This document shows, one piece after another, positions 1 through 13,095 of a DNA stretch of 64,000 nt; the stretch's first letter is position 1, and every line of letters starts with the position of its first letter. The notes beneath the pieces are model-generated. The model had not been told where the DNA came from. It saw only the letters and a list, made by a program, of their open reading frames with translations, and did not search any database. The position numbers and the translations under genes were made by a program. This DNA comes from Lota lota (Eukaryota; Chordata; Actinopteri; Gadiformes; Lotidae): NCBI GenBank assembly GCA_026745465.1, contig JACYXH010000090.1, positions 181,001 to 245,000 of the forward strand. Direction: 5' to 3'.

Positions 1-784
1 TTTATAAATTATCATGCCTTTATAAATAACTACCAATATTATAACAATATTGTGTAAATTGCCCAGCTCTACATTGCTAGATATCTCAATTAGATATCCC
101 TCTCTGTCCGATTACTGGATTCCTCTTGGTATGTGCGACACATATTTCAAAAAAGAAAATTATGTCTTGGGTTTCTCATCAAAATGATAATTCTGTTATT
201 GTTAGCTGCCCTTTTGGGATGTGCTTGTGCATACATACTTCTGGCTGCAACCGGTTGCCAGTGTGTTGGGATCAGGGGTCGCCCCAGGTTATCATCCACC
301 CCCTCCAAAACATCTGAAGCTAAACATTGTGTTCCTCCATCTAAAGGCAGGCACATATCGGGTTGGCCAGACTCCCCATGAGCCATAATTGGCAAATTAA
401 AGCAATCAGAGACTTGATTAGTCCATGGCTCGGCAAGGATTTGCTCATTAATAAAACCCTGCCTTGGGAAATGGCATGAATTATGTCCTTCCAAGAGGCC
501 TGCATCAGAGCTGTGGGCGTCTGTTTTCGTAATGACCTGGGAGGCCTTTCAGAATCCGGAAACGGAGATGTTATCTGAAGGAGACCTGCTTTTAAATGAG
601 GTTTTAACACTCTGTCACACACAGAAGTTCTGCTCTGGGAGGCCGACATTTGCAGAGTTTGGTGGTTTGTGAAGCAGAAGGCCTATGATTATATTGACTT
701 TTTACGACATGGTAGAAAGGAATTCTAATAAAAACGGTCACAATGATAATATGCATCGAAAAAATATTTTGAAAAATATTTGTA

Positions 785-912
785 ACCCAACATGTCCATA
801 TTATAGAACATTAATGTTTTATATTTCTAGCCCAATATGTCTATTATATAACATTAATGTTTTATATTTCTATCCCAATATGTTTATATTATAGAACATT
901 AATGTTTTTTAT
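785..912. repeat. AT-rich minisatellite, 43-45 bp unit, about 3 copies
   Basis: The block acattaatgttttatatttct recurs with starts at 808, 851 and 896, each followed by a version of cccaatatgt and a tatta run. The spacing is 43 then 45 bp, so the copies differ by small indels. It lies in the GTF2E1 intron. No coding meaning is apparent. Confidence 0.85.
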
Positions 913-917
913 GTATT

Positions 918-1370
918 AACAGGAGGTATCAAAAGTATTAAAAAGTCTCATTTTAAGGCATTAGAAGGCATTAAAAAGTCTTAAATATAATTTTCATAGG
1001 TCTTTATTATTTATATTTAAATGTCGTGAGGAGAATAATAAACCTCAAACCAATAAATGTCAAACACGTATATATTTTATGTGAAATAGACCATTGCACT
1101 GGCGCCATAACTTAATGCGTGTGCAGGATACTTCTGTAGTCAGAGAAGCTGCACTCCTCAGATAACGGACAGCATTAGAACAAATAAACACACGATTCAA
1201 ATAAATGTGTGTACTTACTTAACAAATCCAGGTCGAGGACTGTCACATACTTATAAGCCGCTGTGCCGTGAAATCGGTATTAAACTGTCTTCTACGTGGT
1301 ATCCAGAAGGTATTAAAAAGTCTTAAATTGAACTGGTTGAAACCTGCAGATACCCTAATTCAAATTGTTA
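918..1370. repeat. Dispersed-repeat fragment, transposon-like
   Basis: Two near-identical segments, at about 964-986 and 1305-1327, read gaaggYattaaaaagtctta (one difference in about 23 bases). A third, partial copy lies near 930-950. The second is followed by gaactggttgaaacctgcagataccct. Strings of this kind (tattaaaaagtcttaaat with an adjacent cctgcagataccct) are familiar to me from non-autonomous DNA transposon copies in fish genomes, but I cannot assign a family. A 66-residue open frame over 1268-1468 reads through it and has no sign of being a gene. Confidence 0.45.
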
Positions 1371-1612
1371 AAGAAATGCCCCACTTGTACTTGCCTCCTC
1401 AACACAAAGTCACATCATTGAAACAAGCATGTGCGTTATCGTCTGCTAAATCAACAATGTCCTCATAATGTTAATGTTAATGCTCTTATCAGTTTAACAC
1501 TACTTAGACGCTGTCATAGGGGCAGTTTGATAGAGCCAAGTTGCATCATGGTCTCATGATGCGCACAATATATTGCTACGTATACATAATTGAGAAATAT
1601 TTCCTCCTATAG

Positions 1613-2100
1613 CCGGAGACATTGCTGCCGGCGGCCAGGACGGCGCTGCGGCTCATGGATTGGACCAATCGGACGAAAACGAGGAAGTGATGCGCGCCCT
1701 CCTCATCCACGAGAAAAGAGGCGCGGCCGGCGGGGCGGGCGGAGGCGCGACCAGCGGGGCTAGCGCGGCCGCGGCCGCCCGCACCCTGGCCACCGCCAAC
1801 GGCAGCGACTCCGACAGCGACACCAGCGAATCGGACGACGACACACCCGCGGCCCCGCCTCTGGTTGCCGCGGCGGCCGCTCGCCGCGGCGCGTCCAAAC
1901 GGCAGCACCAGGAGATGGACGACGACGACGAAGACGAGTTTGAGGAGGTGGGAGACGAGCCCACGGTGCTGGTGGGCGGCAAGCCCTTCTCTTACCGAGA
2001 GGTGAGCCAGCGGCCCCAGCTGGTGGAGCAGATGAGCGCGCAGGAGAAGGAGGCCTACATCGAGATGGGCCAGAACCTCTTCCAGGACATGTACTTCTGA
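1613..2100 (+). CDS. GTF2E1: TFIIE alpha subunit, final coding exon (C-terminal acidic region)
   Basis: GTF2E1 is the large subunit of general transcription factor IIE, which recruits TFIIH to the RNA polymerase II pre-initiation complex and regulates its activities. This exon gives about 161 codons plus a split first codon (the first two bases, CC, complete a codon from the previous exon) and ends at TGA 2098-2100. Recognisable blocks in order are: [13 protein letters not shown] (codons near 1675-1713), an alanine/glycine-rich insert, the acidic [14 protein letters not shown] block, an aspartate/glutamate run leading to EFEEV (Phe 1939-1941, Val 1948-1950), then [19 protein letters not shown] and the terminal [18 protein letters not shown]. 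These match the vertebrate TFIIE alpha C-terminus closely. The Phe and Val of EFEEV correspond to the pair known to insert into the PH domain of TFIIH p62. The winged-helix and zinc-ribbon domains are upstream of the window. The exon is very GC- and CpG-rich compared with its AT-rich flanks, and the Ala/Gly insert is fish-type low complexity. The true exon starts at the splice acceptor, not at an internal start codon. Confidence 0.95.
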
Positions 2101-2545
2101 TGAAGACGCACACACGCACGCACAAACAAGCACACACACACACACACACACACAGCTGCATACGAGGACGGTCGTGAGGCGGAACGTGAAAGGTTTACCA
2201 ATCAGGTTTCGTGCCTGCCTTCCGCTAGGTCATCCATGCTTTAAAGTATTGTGCCCCTGCAGTATTTTCTCAAGTCAACAAACTTGACTTGGACTCGGCA
2301 GGTTGCCTTTTTTCTTTTTTTTACTGAGTGCCAATTTATATTTTTGGTTTGTTTTCGTAGGGCTCCTGGTATTTGTACACGCTTCAGTCCCCTGTTCGAA
2401 TTTCAAGTTTGAGTACCACAATATGGTCCCAACGTTTTCTAGAAGCCTTCAAATTTCAAAAGTGAAATTGCTAATTGATATGCAGTATCATCTGATAGTT
2501 ATGTTTTACTTGAGCAGTTTAATAAACCAGATGGGGAACAGATGT
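2101..2545 (+). other. GTF2E1: GTF2E1 3' UTR
   Basis: Sequence from the stop codon to the likely cleavage zone just after the AATAAA at 2521. It begins with a degenerate then pure (CA)n tract (about 2110-2154) and continues as unremarkable AT-rich DNA. The end is inferred from the poly(A) signal and not observed directly. Confidence 0.65.
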
Positions 2546-2575
2546 TTGTGTGTGGGTTGCTATGTGTGCATTTTT
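2521..2575 (+). terminator. GTF2E1: Polyadenylation signal with GU-rich downstream element
   Basis: AATAAA at 2521-2526 is followed 15-45 bases later by a GT-rich stretch (gtttgtgtgtgggttgc), the usual layout of a vertebrate poly(A) site. A second AATAAA at 2625-2630 lacks a clear GU-rich follower and is a weaker alternative. Confidence 0.7.
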
Positions 2576-2991
2576 TAAGAAAACTCAAATTACATTCTAT
2601 TACAAAAATCGGCATTGCTTTCTAAATAAATGTTATATAAGAAAATAGAAATGGGTACATCTACTTATAAACCACAGGTGGGAATTCAAGGTTCAGCCAA
2701 AGTGCTTCTCTGTGTTTGGAGTAAACTATTCTTAACAAACAACTGGTGAAATCCTCTGACCTGTTGGTGAACTATATCTGTACTTGGAAGTTTCCCCATC
2801 TGATATAAACTTGCCTCTCAAGGGGGGGGGGGGGGGGGGGGAGGGAGGATAATTAAAGGTGCAGCAATTGGAAGAGATCCAATCGTGCCCTGATCCATTC
2901 TAATCTCTTCCACTTATATATAAACCTTTTCCCTCACTGCCTGTCAGCCACATCCAGCCAGGCACGCGTGTGAGGCATATGAGCCCGTCAT

Positions 2992-3005
2992 CCAGCAGGG
3001 GGCGC
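2992..3005 (+). promoter_or_regulatory. CTCF-type insulator motif, full consensus
   Basis: CCAGCAGGGGGCGC fits the 14-base CTCF core CCASYAGRKGGCRS at every position. It lies about 450 bp beyond the GTF2E1 poly(A) signal, in the gap before STXBP5L. The motif match is seen directly; occupancy is inference. Confidence 0.6.
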
Positions 3006-4415
3006 ATTCTTTTTGTCTATGACTTCCCCACCGGCGCGGGTCGACTCGCCACATGGCGTTGGCTTTGATGTTACCACAGTAAGCTGCGGCACAGGGTCAC
3101 CTGTCACTATGGTTAGTGACCTCCTCCTCAAAGCCAGGCCTTTAGCGCTCCACGGCAGCTGACATTTACGGAAAATGGCTCCCCCCACCGCCACCCATTC
3201 GCCCTCTCTTTGCATGTAAGTAATATGACAGCAGTGTGCGGGCTTTCATATTCGAGCCCATACGATGTTCTTACCCATTTACCATTTCTATGAATATACG
3301 TTTAGTGGAACAACTACAACAGGATGCGAGTGAAACCAGATCCACCATGATTCCATTGTTTTAGGCCCATAGCATTGATTTTCTTTTGCTAATTTAGCTG
3401 ATGCCCTTCACCATACCGAGATCGATTAACCAAACTGCATTTTGAAACCACGGGGCGTAACAAGCGCCGTGCACTAATTGAAGCCAGTGGGAAACATCAG
3501 TCACAACAACATTGTGTTCCGGAGGTTGTAGCTCAGCGTTGGGTGACATGCGTTGAGTGTTCAGTATTAGCAGCAAGAAATCAAGACCAAATACACCAGA
3601 CGTGAACTGCTGCTCTAAACACTAATCTCGTTACGTGTTGATGAAATAACTTAATCCGCCGTGTCATGAGTTATCTCGTATGGGTGCAAATCTTCTGTGA
3701 ATGAATACGTCTTCTGTGACCCCTTTTTTTTTTAATACAATCTGACAGTTAAAATGAGGCCATTCGTATAGGCGTGTATACAGATTAGTTTATTGGCATT
3801 TCTTTCATATTTAATCCAAATATAATTGCATTCCCAACTAAATACCTCCAAACCAAAGGAGAAACCACGGTGAGATTCAGCTGCCCCAGACTGCAGTCAT
3901 GTTTCATTATTGAGAAGCAGCCATTTCTAATTTGATTTCTTATAATGCAATCTACGTTTGGTCCTAATGAGTAAAACAGGCCTGTCACTAAATATTATTG
4001 AAGATGTCTATAGTGGAGTTTTGATAAAGTAATGTTCGATCGTTTGGCCAAACTCATCCATCGTTTATTTCTGGAGGACGCTTCAGATATAAACAACAAA
4101 CCACATGGTGTACTCATTTTCCCACAGTCATGTATTCATCGGCTGGCACTGTTACTAAATTAAATGCCACATTACATTGTCCTGATATAATATACATGAA
4201 AAACAAACACTAAAGGCATCTATTTACAATTGAAACCACATCTGAGTTGCCTACCTCTCCACATACCTTGATTCAGTTTTGAAGTCCGTATTATGGTACA
4301 AGTAACCAGAAGCGCAGGCTGTACAAGTCCAACCGAATACCAACATCTGATGGAAACAAATAGTGGTTTAATGGGATCTGTCCTGGCCTTATTGAACATG
4401 TACATGAGCAGATAC

Positions 4416-4528
<113 letters not shown>

Positions 4529-7508
4529 CTGGTGTGTGTGTGGGGGGTGGGGAAGGGGGGTTCCCTGGCTCCCCACCTGGCTACAAAGGGAGAGGATGGA
4601 CACCCGTGGAGGGCGGCCTGCTAAAGGTCACTGTGATACCAGGGCCAGAGCTCATTAGAACCCCCAGCAGCCCCACCTCCACGCTATTGATCCCAGAAAA
4701 GTACGCCTGAATGTGGGGGTGGGTTGGCTGGGGGCTGGGGGCTGGGGGGCCCCCTCAGATGTGGCGCACTGCAATGCATGATGGGAGATCAAGGCTAGGT
4801 AGGTTGTGTTAATTGTGTATGGGGTAGTGGTGATTGATGAGTGTTGGTTATTTGCATACTGCAGTTAAAGCATATTCAGGATGGTGTATTGTTTATTGAT
4901 TGAGGCCTTTCGTAGCCCGGGAACCAGACAAATCGGAGAGCTCTGTTTTTGTTTTTGCTCTAGCAGATGGTCTGGCCCACTTTGGCTTGGACAGATTTCA
5001 GGCCACCCTTAACCGGGTCGGGCCAATCACAACCTTTTATCTGCTATCGCAACAGTATTCAACGAACTGGACGGTACATTTTTTATCTTACAAACAACTG
5101 TGCTTAAAGCTTTTGTCGACAAGAAGGATGTGTTTGCCGTACTTCTGACAAGATTAGGACAAATCTAATTTAAACTCACATGTTTGATTGGTTGTAGGTC
5201 CATCAACTTGCGTTCAGAAGCATTTGCATTCTGTGCCCGTTAATAACGCCGCTTGGAAATCGAAAATGAACTCAACGTTTACAGACTCATACGCATTTGC
5301 GAATTGGTCTGACGATGTCATGCTAGCATTTTCACTCATTGTTTGCCAAAACACACACGAATATAACGTAATAATGGCACAGAAACACATTCAGATAGGT
5401 GTAGTGTAGTAATGTGTGTTAAAAGCGTAGACATAACATTGAGGTGTGTGTGTTTGTTTACGAGTGCGGGCACAGAGAGATTACACCAGAGATTGATTGA
5501 TTTGTAGGTGCTTCATCACACGTTAATCCGTCGACGGCTGGAAGATTAATGATCGACCGGTTGCTGCTGTCACCCCCCCTTCTCTTCCCATTGGCTGAAA
5601 ACCCCTTTTAAAAAAAGAAAACAAGTTCAGAAAGGTACAAGCAGCTGCTAGCCAAGCCCCAAGCAGAGCAAAGCATGGTTTTAAACATTTCTTGCTTTGT
5701 TTCACCATTTCTATTTGTTTTTACATAGATGTCACGTAAGTGCGCTGTAGCAAAGTGTCTCTGGGCGGACTGTGGGTCATTCTCAGACAAATCAGCGCAG
5801 CGTAGTGGGCCGCTGACTGCATCTGACATGCAGTCAGGGTGACGGTTCTCATACCCCAGTAGCTAAACACAAAGAAGCCCGCTTGGAAGTAGAACACAAT
5901 GACATTTAGAATGAATGATTGGAGCCCGGTACCGATACAATTTCTTTATATCGGATCACTTCTTCATTGTGTTAATCTTGCTTGGGATTTCTGCTGCTTG
6001 TTTTGCGTCCCTCTGAATGTGCCTTGAACTCGCTTACCCGTCCTGTCAATCGAAACCACAAACGGTTAGAAATTTCCCTGGAGAAGCAGAACCCAAACCA
6101 CCCCTCCACCATTCCTCTCCTCCTCTCCCTAATCTCCTCTCTAACACTGTCCTGAAAGCATCTGAAGCATCTTAGTTCAGATGTTGAGGAGGCACCTAAT
6201 GATATAGAAGCTCTGGGATTCCAACCTATATATTTGTATTTTATTTTTTACTCTCTTTCGTCACCACGTTTCCCGTCTCCAAAAGAAGCGTAGCATTTTT
6301 TTTCTTTGTCTTGACATTTTGTACGATTTCAATGAGGTTGCCCACCTCTCACAATACTCCCCATTACCTGGGGTATGATCATTGACTGCCAATCACGTGT
6401 CGAGAGAGAGAGAGAGAGAGAGAGAGAATTAAAGAACAAACATGGACGTTGAACCAACTAGAGCGAGGCTGTATCGGGATGAGTGTAATGTTGTGATCAC
6501 CCCCTCCCCATCAAAGGAAAGAACATCAAAAACCAAAAGAAACATCCATCCTTATTTAGAAGCTATTAACCTTATTCAAGGGAGCAGACTCGCATACACT
6601 CTAAACAGAAAAGCCATTTATTCAACTTTATTTATTGATAAGGGTCTTGAAGAAAGGACACTTCTGCTTGGTTGAGTGGACGGTTTGTTGGCATACTTTG
6701 ACCAAAGAAGATACAGAGAATACAATACATTTCACCATGTTCACCAAACCACTGTATGCTTCGGAGTACATTAGGATCTTCCTCATGTCGATAATGTAGG
6801 TCGCGATAATTCGATCATTTAACCAATGGATACACTCCTTCAAATCGTGTTTCTCGCATGAACGGTTGAATGTAAAGCTCTGGGCTTATGAGTGTGCATG
6901 TGTTGCATTACGTAGCGCCACGTGTCATCGTGTCCTCGTCCATCTCGTCTCGTCACATGTTTGCATGTCTAGATTTCCCTAGAGTTTCCCTGGTGATATG
7001 AACCTCATCCTCCTCAACTTCCTGTAGTGTGCGTGCGTGAATCTACATATTGTCTTTATAAAAGCCAGGACGTGTGGTATGTTAAAGTCTGACTCCATAG
7101 GGCTTTCCTCTTCTAATGGCCCATTTGCAGGGAGTGGACTCCATACACTGACCCTGAGCACTCCTGACAGCATCACAGCAGCGAAGATGGCTCTGGCCAT
7201 CTTAGCTTCATTCATGAAACAATGCAGTTGGCCTCATTGAGTTCAAACGCTTGTCTTCCTGTTAGCTCCATTCTCTATGGAGGTATGTGAGGCTCCAGCA
7301 TGGAGGGCAACCAGTCCAACCCTGGGCTGCATCCTTCTTTGACCTGCCTGGAGGCCTAGCTCCTGTGCATGTCACAAGTCATGCGCAAAGGCGCTATCCA
7401 TGGTGCTGAACTGCGACACAAAAACTCACATAGCTGTGCGTGTACGTGCGCAGAAGTGCACGTACAAACTCATAAAATGAATCAGCTATTTTCCGTAGTT
7501 CAGCTTTT

Positions 7509-7715
<207 letters not shown>

Positions 7716-8506
7716 CAACTGCCGCAATGACACTTTGAACGCAAATGTTCAAGAAATTCATCTTGTCATCTGGAGGAAACAACCTTTCATTCTCTGACGA
7801 TGAGAAATGTGTTTAGGCATCCGTTTGAGGGATGTTGCGTCCATAAGTGCTCATGTTAACTGCTGTGAATAAATAGAGCGAGTACCTTGGCTGCGTCAGA
7901 TCTTTTCCTCTTTACATTCGTTGATAGCACAAGCTTAAAAGAACAGTATGCATTGTATATGCAGAACCGTGGTATCGTGTTGTTTGCCTTGCTATGACTC
8001 ACAGCTGCAAGGCCCCTCAAGAGTGTGACACTCAAGGGTTGGTGATCAACAAAATGTCCTCTGGAGTGATGACCTGCGCCTTTTAGGTTGATTTGATCGC
8101 CCTTTCAGAGGAACTTTGGGGCTTCTCCCTGATAGGCTGACGCGCTGCTTGTTGTCCTCCCCCGCCTTCATATTTTAAACCAATCACAGATTGTCTCTCC
8201 GCAGCTCTCCTGGTGCTATGGGGATCATTCATCACCTAATACATAGCCTGATAACCTTCCAGACAGGGAACTGTTTGGAAGAGAGCAAACAGCTACAATA
8301 GGACTTAAAGGGAAACAGTTGACTTTCTGAGCGACTAATCAGGAGGAATGTCAGACCAAATAACCTTTTATTCTCTCGGATTCCATCGTCGGTGGAAGAA
8401 TGGTGTTTAAAATCAGAAGGAAATGACAGGGCAGTGACCGCGGCCGTGACTATTTCAACATCTCTCGGATGATAAGCTAGAGAGCAGCCTCCCAGCCCTG
8501 CTGACG

Positions 8507-8644
<138 letters not shown>

Positions 8645-9400
8645 CTTGTTTCAGTATGTGGCAGCGCGTCTGTGCGAGCCTCTTCAGCAGAGCGTAGTGA
8701 TGGTCTCCGATAGGTCTGACATTTGGCTCATATCGGGTGCCTTGACCTGTAAAGCATCAGACGGTTCTGCTTTAACTCACGTACTGAACCCGCTGGGAAA
8801 ACAGAGCTGGTAGTCTGTAGATGTTCCCCGCTAGGTTTGAGGGACGTGGAAAATAATGACTGGTGGTGGTCAGACTCCCCCTGATGCAACCAAACCGCTT
8901 GGTTCCCTCTTAGAAGGGCATGATGTCATATGGCTGAGTGGCCCCTAATGGTTAAAGTGCACCTAGCTTGAACAATTGGTACAAAGATAAGAGACAGAGA
9001 CAGATGAGGATAGGCATCTCCTACCGGACACACGCGTTTTGAATGTAATGAAAGGAAATATAAGAGGCTTAAGATGTTGTAGTTGCAGCAAAATGGTCGT
9101 GTTCGAGGAAGGAGTATGTGCTGCTGTACATATGAGCTAGGGTGGACAATTATTACAATCGATGGTCATGCTGTGGTTTAATGAGGGGTGGGTGTGTGTG
9201 TGTGTGTTTTACCAGCTAACCTCAACTCCTCCTCAACCCTGGTTGTTCTCTTCCTAGTTTCATTGTTTTCCATTCAATCCTTGTTATAACATCTAACCGG
9301 GCCCTCCCCTCTGGGCCTACTGTAATTTCTCTCTGGCCTCCCCCCTCCCCCTGCCCTCCCCACCTCCAGGCCCCAGTGATAACAGGAAGCAGTGATATTC

Positions 9401-9414
9401 CCACAAGAGGGCGG
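9401..9414 (+). promoter_or_regulatory. CTCF-like motif, one mismatch
   Basis: CCACAAGAGGGCGG matches the CTCF core CCASYAGRKGGCRS except at position 5 (A for Y). It has the same orientation as the motif at 2992. Confidence 0.35.
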
Positions 9415-10734
9415 GCTGATTGACGTCAGCCCGGCGTTAACTGGAGCGTCTAACCCAGGGACTATGGTGTCCCTTCACAGAGAACCACACTTATCACTCT
9501 GTTCACACTGGGTCCCTCGCAGGGCTTAAAGCTTCATAACCAATACTAATAATGTGTGTGTGAGGGTATTCATTGGAGGGCTTACACAGCAAACACACTC
9601 ACGGTTCTCTCATTAGATTCCCACATGTGAATGTGAGTCTTTTTTGTGTTCGAATATGTAGGTTTGTCGAATGTGTACGTTTGTTGTACGTGTGTTGTAG
9701 TAAACGTTGCAGGGTTTTATGACATGAGAAGTGGTGGCCATACTTGAAAGAAACAATATTATATAATGTAACATAGAAAGAATCAATATTCCCTACCAAA
9801 GAAATACATATATTTTTCAGATGATTAGTCCATAAACAAACACTGTGCGATTTGGTTCCCTGCATTACAAGCCCAAAGCCTTACTCTAAATCATGTGTTG
9901 CTTTTCTGCTGAAAAGGGAAGTCAATTAATCCAGTGTCGTTAAGGGCAAATGGTTGACTAATTCCAAAAAAAAATTAAGGCCAGTGACGTTTTATTATGT
10001 TTATTAAGCTTAACTGTGTACTGTCAGCAGTGATGTCCTCGTGTGACTATATATCTAACATAAGAAACACAATTTTAGAAGCATCTCGATGGACAAAAAA
10101 ACGAAATGCCAAATTAAAAACAATGAAAAAGGGTTCTTAAGAAGCCTGGGTTTTATCTTTCACATCAAACTGCATTCTAATCAATAGAGTTCTACAGATG
10201 ATTACTGCAAGCAAGGGAAATCCAGTTGAAACTCAATGAGGCGTGTGGTTGACTAGTGCAGTGTGAGTGTCTGCAGAGTTGGTTTTTGAGTTAACATTGT
10301 TTACCTTTTCTTTTCGATTTCTTTACAGAATAAAATAGTTTTCGCTAACAGAGCCAATAATGCAAAAAATGTAAGGGTTGAACACCGTTTTTTTTAATCC
10401 TATACCTTATGGATCTGTCTTTTAAATGAAACCAGCCTAGCTCTGCTCTGCCTTTTACTTTATTTTGCCTTTTTAGTCATTATCAAGCCAAATCACAACA
10501 CTGGAATAACTGGACTCAATGTCTTCTGGTATTGTGCCATTTTGGCGGTGTCAACCGTCCTAACCTTGAAGAATTCCTGGCATTAAACGCATCAGTACCC
10601 TGAGTGCATGTTATCATTAAGTGGCTCATTGGGAATCAAATCCCTAACCATAGCAGTATTCTATTCTCTACCACATTGAACTTCAAAACACAACATTTAA
10701 ATTAGAAGCTACTGAGTAGAGTTAGCTAGCCAGC

Positions 10735-10878
10735 TTACTAGTTAAACGGCTAGTCCACTGGCTAGTTAAATGGCTAGCCCGCTGGCTAGTTAAACGGCTA
10801 GCCTGCTGGCTAGTTACACAACTAGCCTGCTTGCTTGTTAAACGACTAGCCTGCTGGCTAGTTAAACGGCTAGCTAGC
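10735..10878. repeat. 24-bp minisatellite, about 6 copies
   Basis: The block gttaaacggctag recurs with exact 24-bp spacing at 10741, 10765, 10789, 10813, 10837 and 10861, with a few substitutions (copy 4 is the most diverged). The unit is rich in CTAG. Because 24 is a multiple of three, the minus strand stays open as eight-residue repeats, but nothing else suggests coding. Confidence 0.92.
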
Positions 10879-10904
10879 TTTGCAGTCCAGTCAGGCTCCA
10901 GGCC

Positions 10905-10950
10905 TGGGAGGGAGGGGAGGGGAGGGGAGGGGAGGGGAGGGGTGGGGTGG
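10905..10950. repeat. (GGGGA)n pentanucleotide repeat
   Basis: About seven tandem GGGGA units ending in ggggtggggtgg. The regular G4 blocks on the + strand are suited to quadruplex formation. Confidence 0.9.
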
Positions 10951-11135
10951 TAATGGGAAGTTGGTGGCAGTGACTGTCGACCGGCAGGAGACAGATTCCT
11001 TCCACCAGGTCCGCCATATGGCTCCTTCATGAGACCCCTGGGAGCTACAGCCAGCTTGTCTTCTGCTTGTTTTAGTGCCGGCTGACAGGAAGACGGGAAG
11101 CCGCTCATCCTTCCACCGCCATTCAGAAGGCGTGC

Positions 11136-11275
<140 letters not shown>

Positions 11276-11833
11276 ACATCGTCGTCATCATGGAGTTATT
11301 AATGTTCCAGAAAAAGGTAAACAGGTTGAATGGACATGACTCCTACGATTGATGTACTGCCAGGTATATGAAAATTATTATTATATAGAGCATAAGGCAA
11401 GGACATTATTGTCATATTACCAAAGTATTTGATTCCAAAGGCTTTCATTCCTTTTTTTCTATCTCTCTTTAGTGGAGACCTGGCTTCCACTTCCATGTCC
11501 CCAAACTCTTAGGATGAGCCATTGGCATTACAGGCTATGAGCCAAAGCTTTGCACACACCCTTAATGTCGGAGATCGCTGTCACTGCTCATTTTCTGCAG
11601 CCTTATGTTGATTAAAATGGCTTGTACCACGGCCAGTGATAATTGTAATGGCGAGAGAGGGTGTTATTTTGTGCTGTCCTCTAATGCTGTCTACACCAAT
11701 ACCTAGTTAGATGGAGGCCTCCTCTTCCTTACACGTTTTCAGTGTAATATTGACATTGTGAAGGCCTTTCTGTGTCTGTGTAGTTCTTTGTTCCGAATGG
11801 ATTCTATGTGTTTCATCACAGGCCTTGTGTGTA

Positions 11834-11866
11834 TGACGTACAGCTCAGTGGCTGTGCTGTACGTCA
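11834..11866. repeat. Perfect 11-bp inverted repeat with CRE half-sites
   Basis: TGACGTACAGC (11834-11844) is the exact reverse complement of GCTGTACGTCA (11856-11866), separated by 11 bases. Each arm carries TGACGT/ACGTCA, the CREB/ATF half-site core. Confidence 0.7.
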
Positions 11867-12972
11867 CTGATTAAGTACCTTTTTTTTATTTTATTTTTAT
11901 GAAGGCCTTAGGAAGGCACATTCCAGAAATTCTTCATACTTGTATCCATCTGATTGTATCAGCAGCTACACATGTAGCTCAAATAAATCCATCATGCATG
12001 TTTTTGTAACAGTTCCGTGGATTTGGTACACAGCCCGTAAAAAATATTGACGTAGCTTCCGTGACATCCCTCATTGGTTTACACGCAACTGTTACGAAGC
12101 CTAAGATTAGACATTATGGGCGCTACCATTTCTTGAGGTTTTTGCAACCAGCAGCAGAAACGATCCATATTTGGCACATTGAGGGTGGTAATTGACTGGC
12201 TGCCTGGCAGTATAGTCTATAGTACTCATTAATATGCATTCCTTAATAACTTTCAAATGAAATAAAACTGTCAAATGGAATGTCCCAAAATAAATAAAAT
12301 GGAGATGAACTGCGATCCTTCGCTATCGAAGGAAACAATTATTTGCCTTGTGGTCCTGTACCGCCGGTATGTAGGGTTAGGGTTAGTGAGGTCTGGTGAG
12401 GTCTGTTGGAGATGGGTCGTGTGACATCAGGTCAAGACTGTGCCATCCTTTTATGGTTGCTATTCGTGTTCCTGGAAAACAATGGGGATGTTTATTGGTG
12501 CTCTGCTGAAATGCAGCCATGAGCTGCAAACATAGAAGCATCACCCAACACACAAAAGGAATGGGCATGCGGATGTGCATATTACACGGTGACTTACTGA
12601 ACAAATCAATCATTTGACACAAAATATAACAACCAAAAATTATTTTGGTGATTTTAAAAATGGCTCATTGCTTCTGCTTGTCTGTTAGATCCTACAGCTG
12701 GATAACTGCGTCCATAGCAACGGTCTCTTATTCATAGCATCAATCTGCTATTTAGAAATAACAGACTGTAGAATGCCGTTGTTGACCAATCAGAATCAAG
12801 TATTCAACAAAGTCATGTAATATACACATAGTATGTAGGTGTGTATTCTATTCTACTGTATTCTGTTCAAGGTTGAGTCACATGTGTGGCTAACGAGAGT
12901 CTTGCAGGGTCCATATTTTCACTTGTTGGCTTGTTGCTCAGCAACAAGAAGAGAAACACTCTTCGAACAACG

Positions 12973-13095
<123 letters not shown>

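Larger units (their letters stand above)
1..1612 (+). other. GTF2E1: Last intron of GTF2E1 (3' part)
   Basis: This stretch ends in a polypyrimidine-rich acceptor (ttcctcctatag, AG at 1611-1612) directly before the GTF2E1 final exon, so it is intronic. It is AT-rich and shows no codon-like sequence that matches TFIIE alpha, so the preceding exon lies outside the window. It holds a 43-45 bp tandem repeat near 785-912 and a dispersed-repeat fragment near 918-1370, listed separately. The rest (1-780 and 1370-1600) shows nothing recognisable. Confidence 0.75.

Noticed and set aside
1576-2161. Minus-strand frames of 191, 109 and 133 residues over the GTF2E1 exon
   Set aside because: They are shadows of a GC-rich, Ala/Gly/Asp-rich coding exon; the + frame matches TFIIE alpha.
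12372-12386. TTAGGG-like trimer (tagggttagggttag)
   Set aside because: Only about 2.5 units; too short to call an interstitial telomere.
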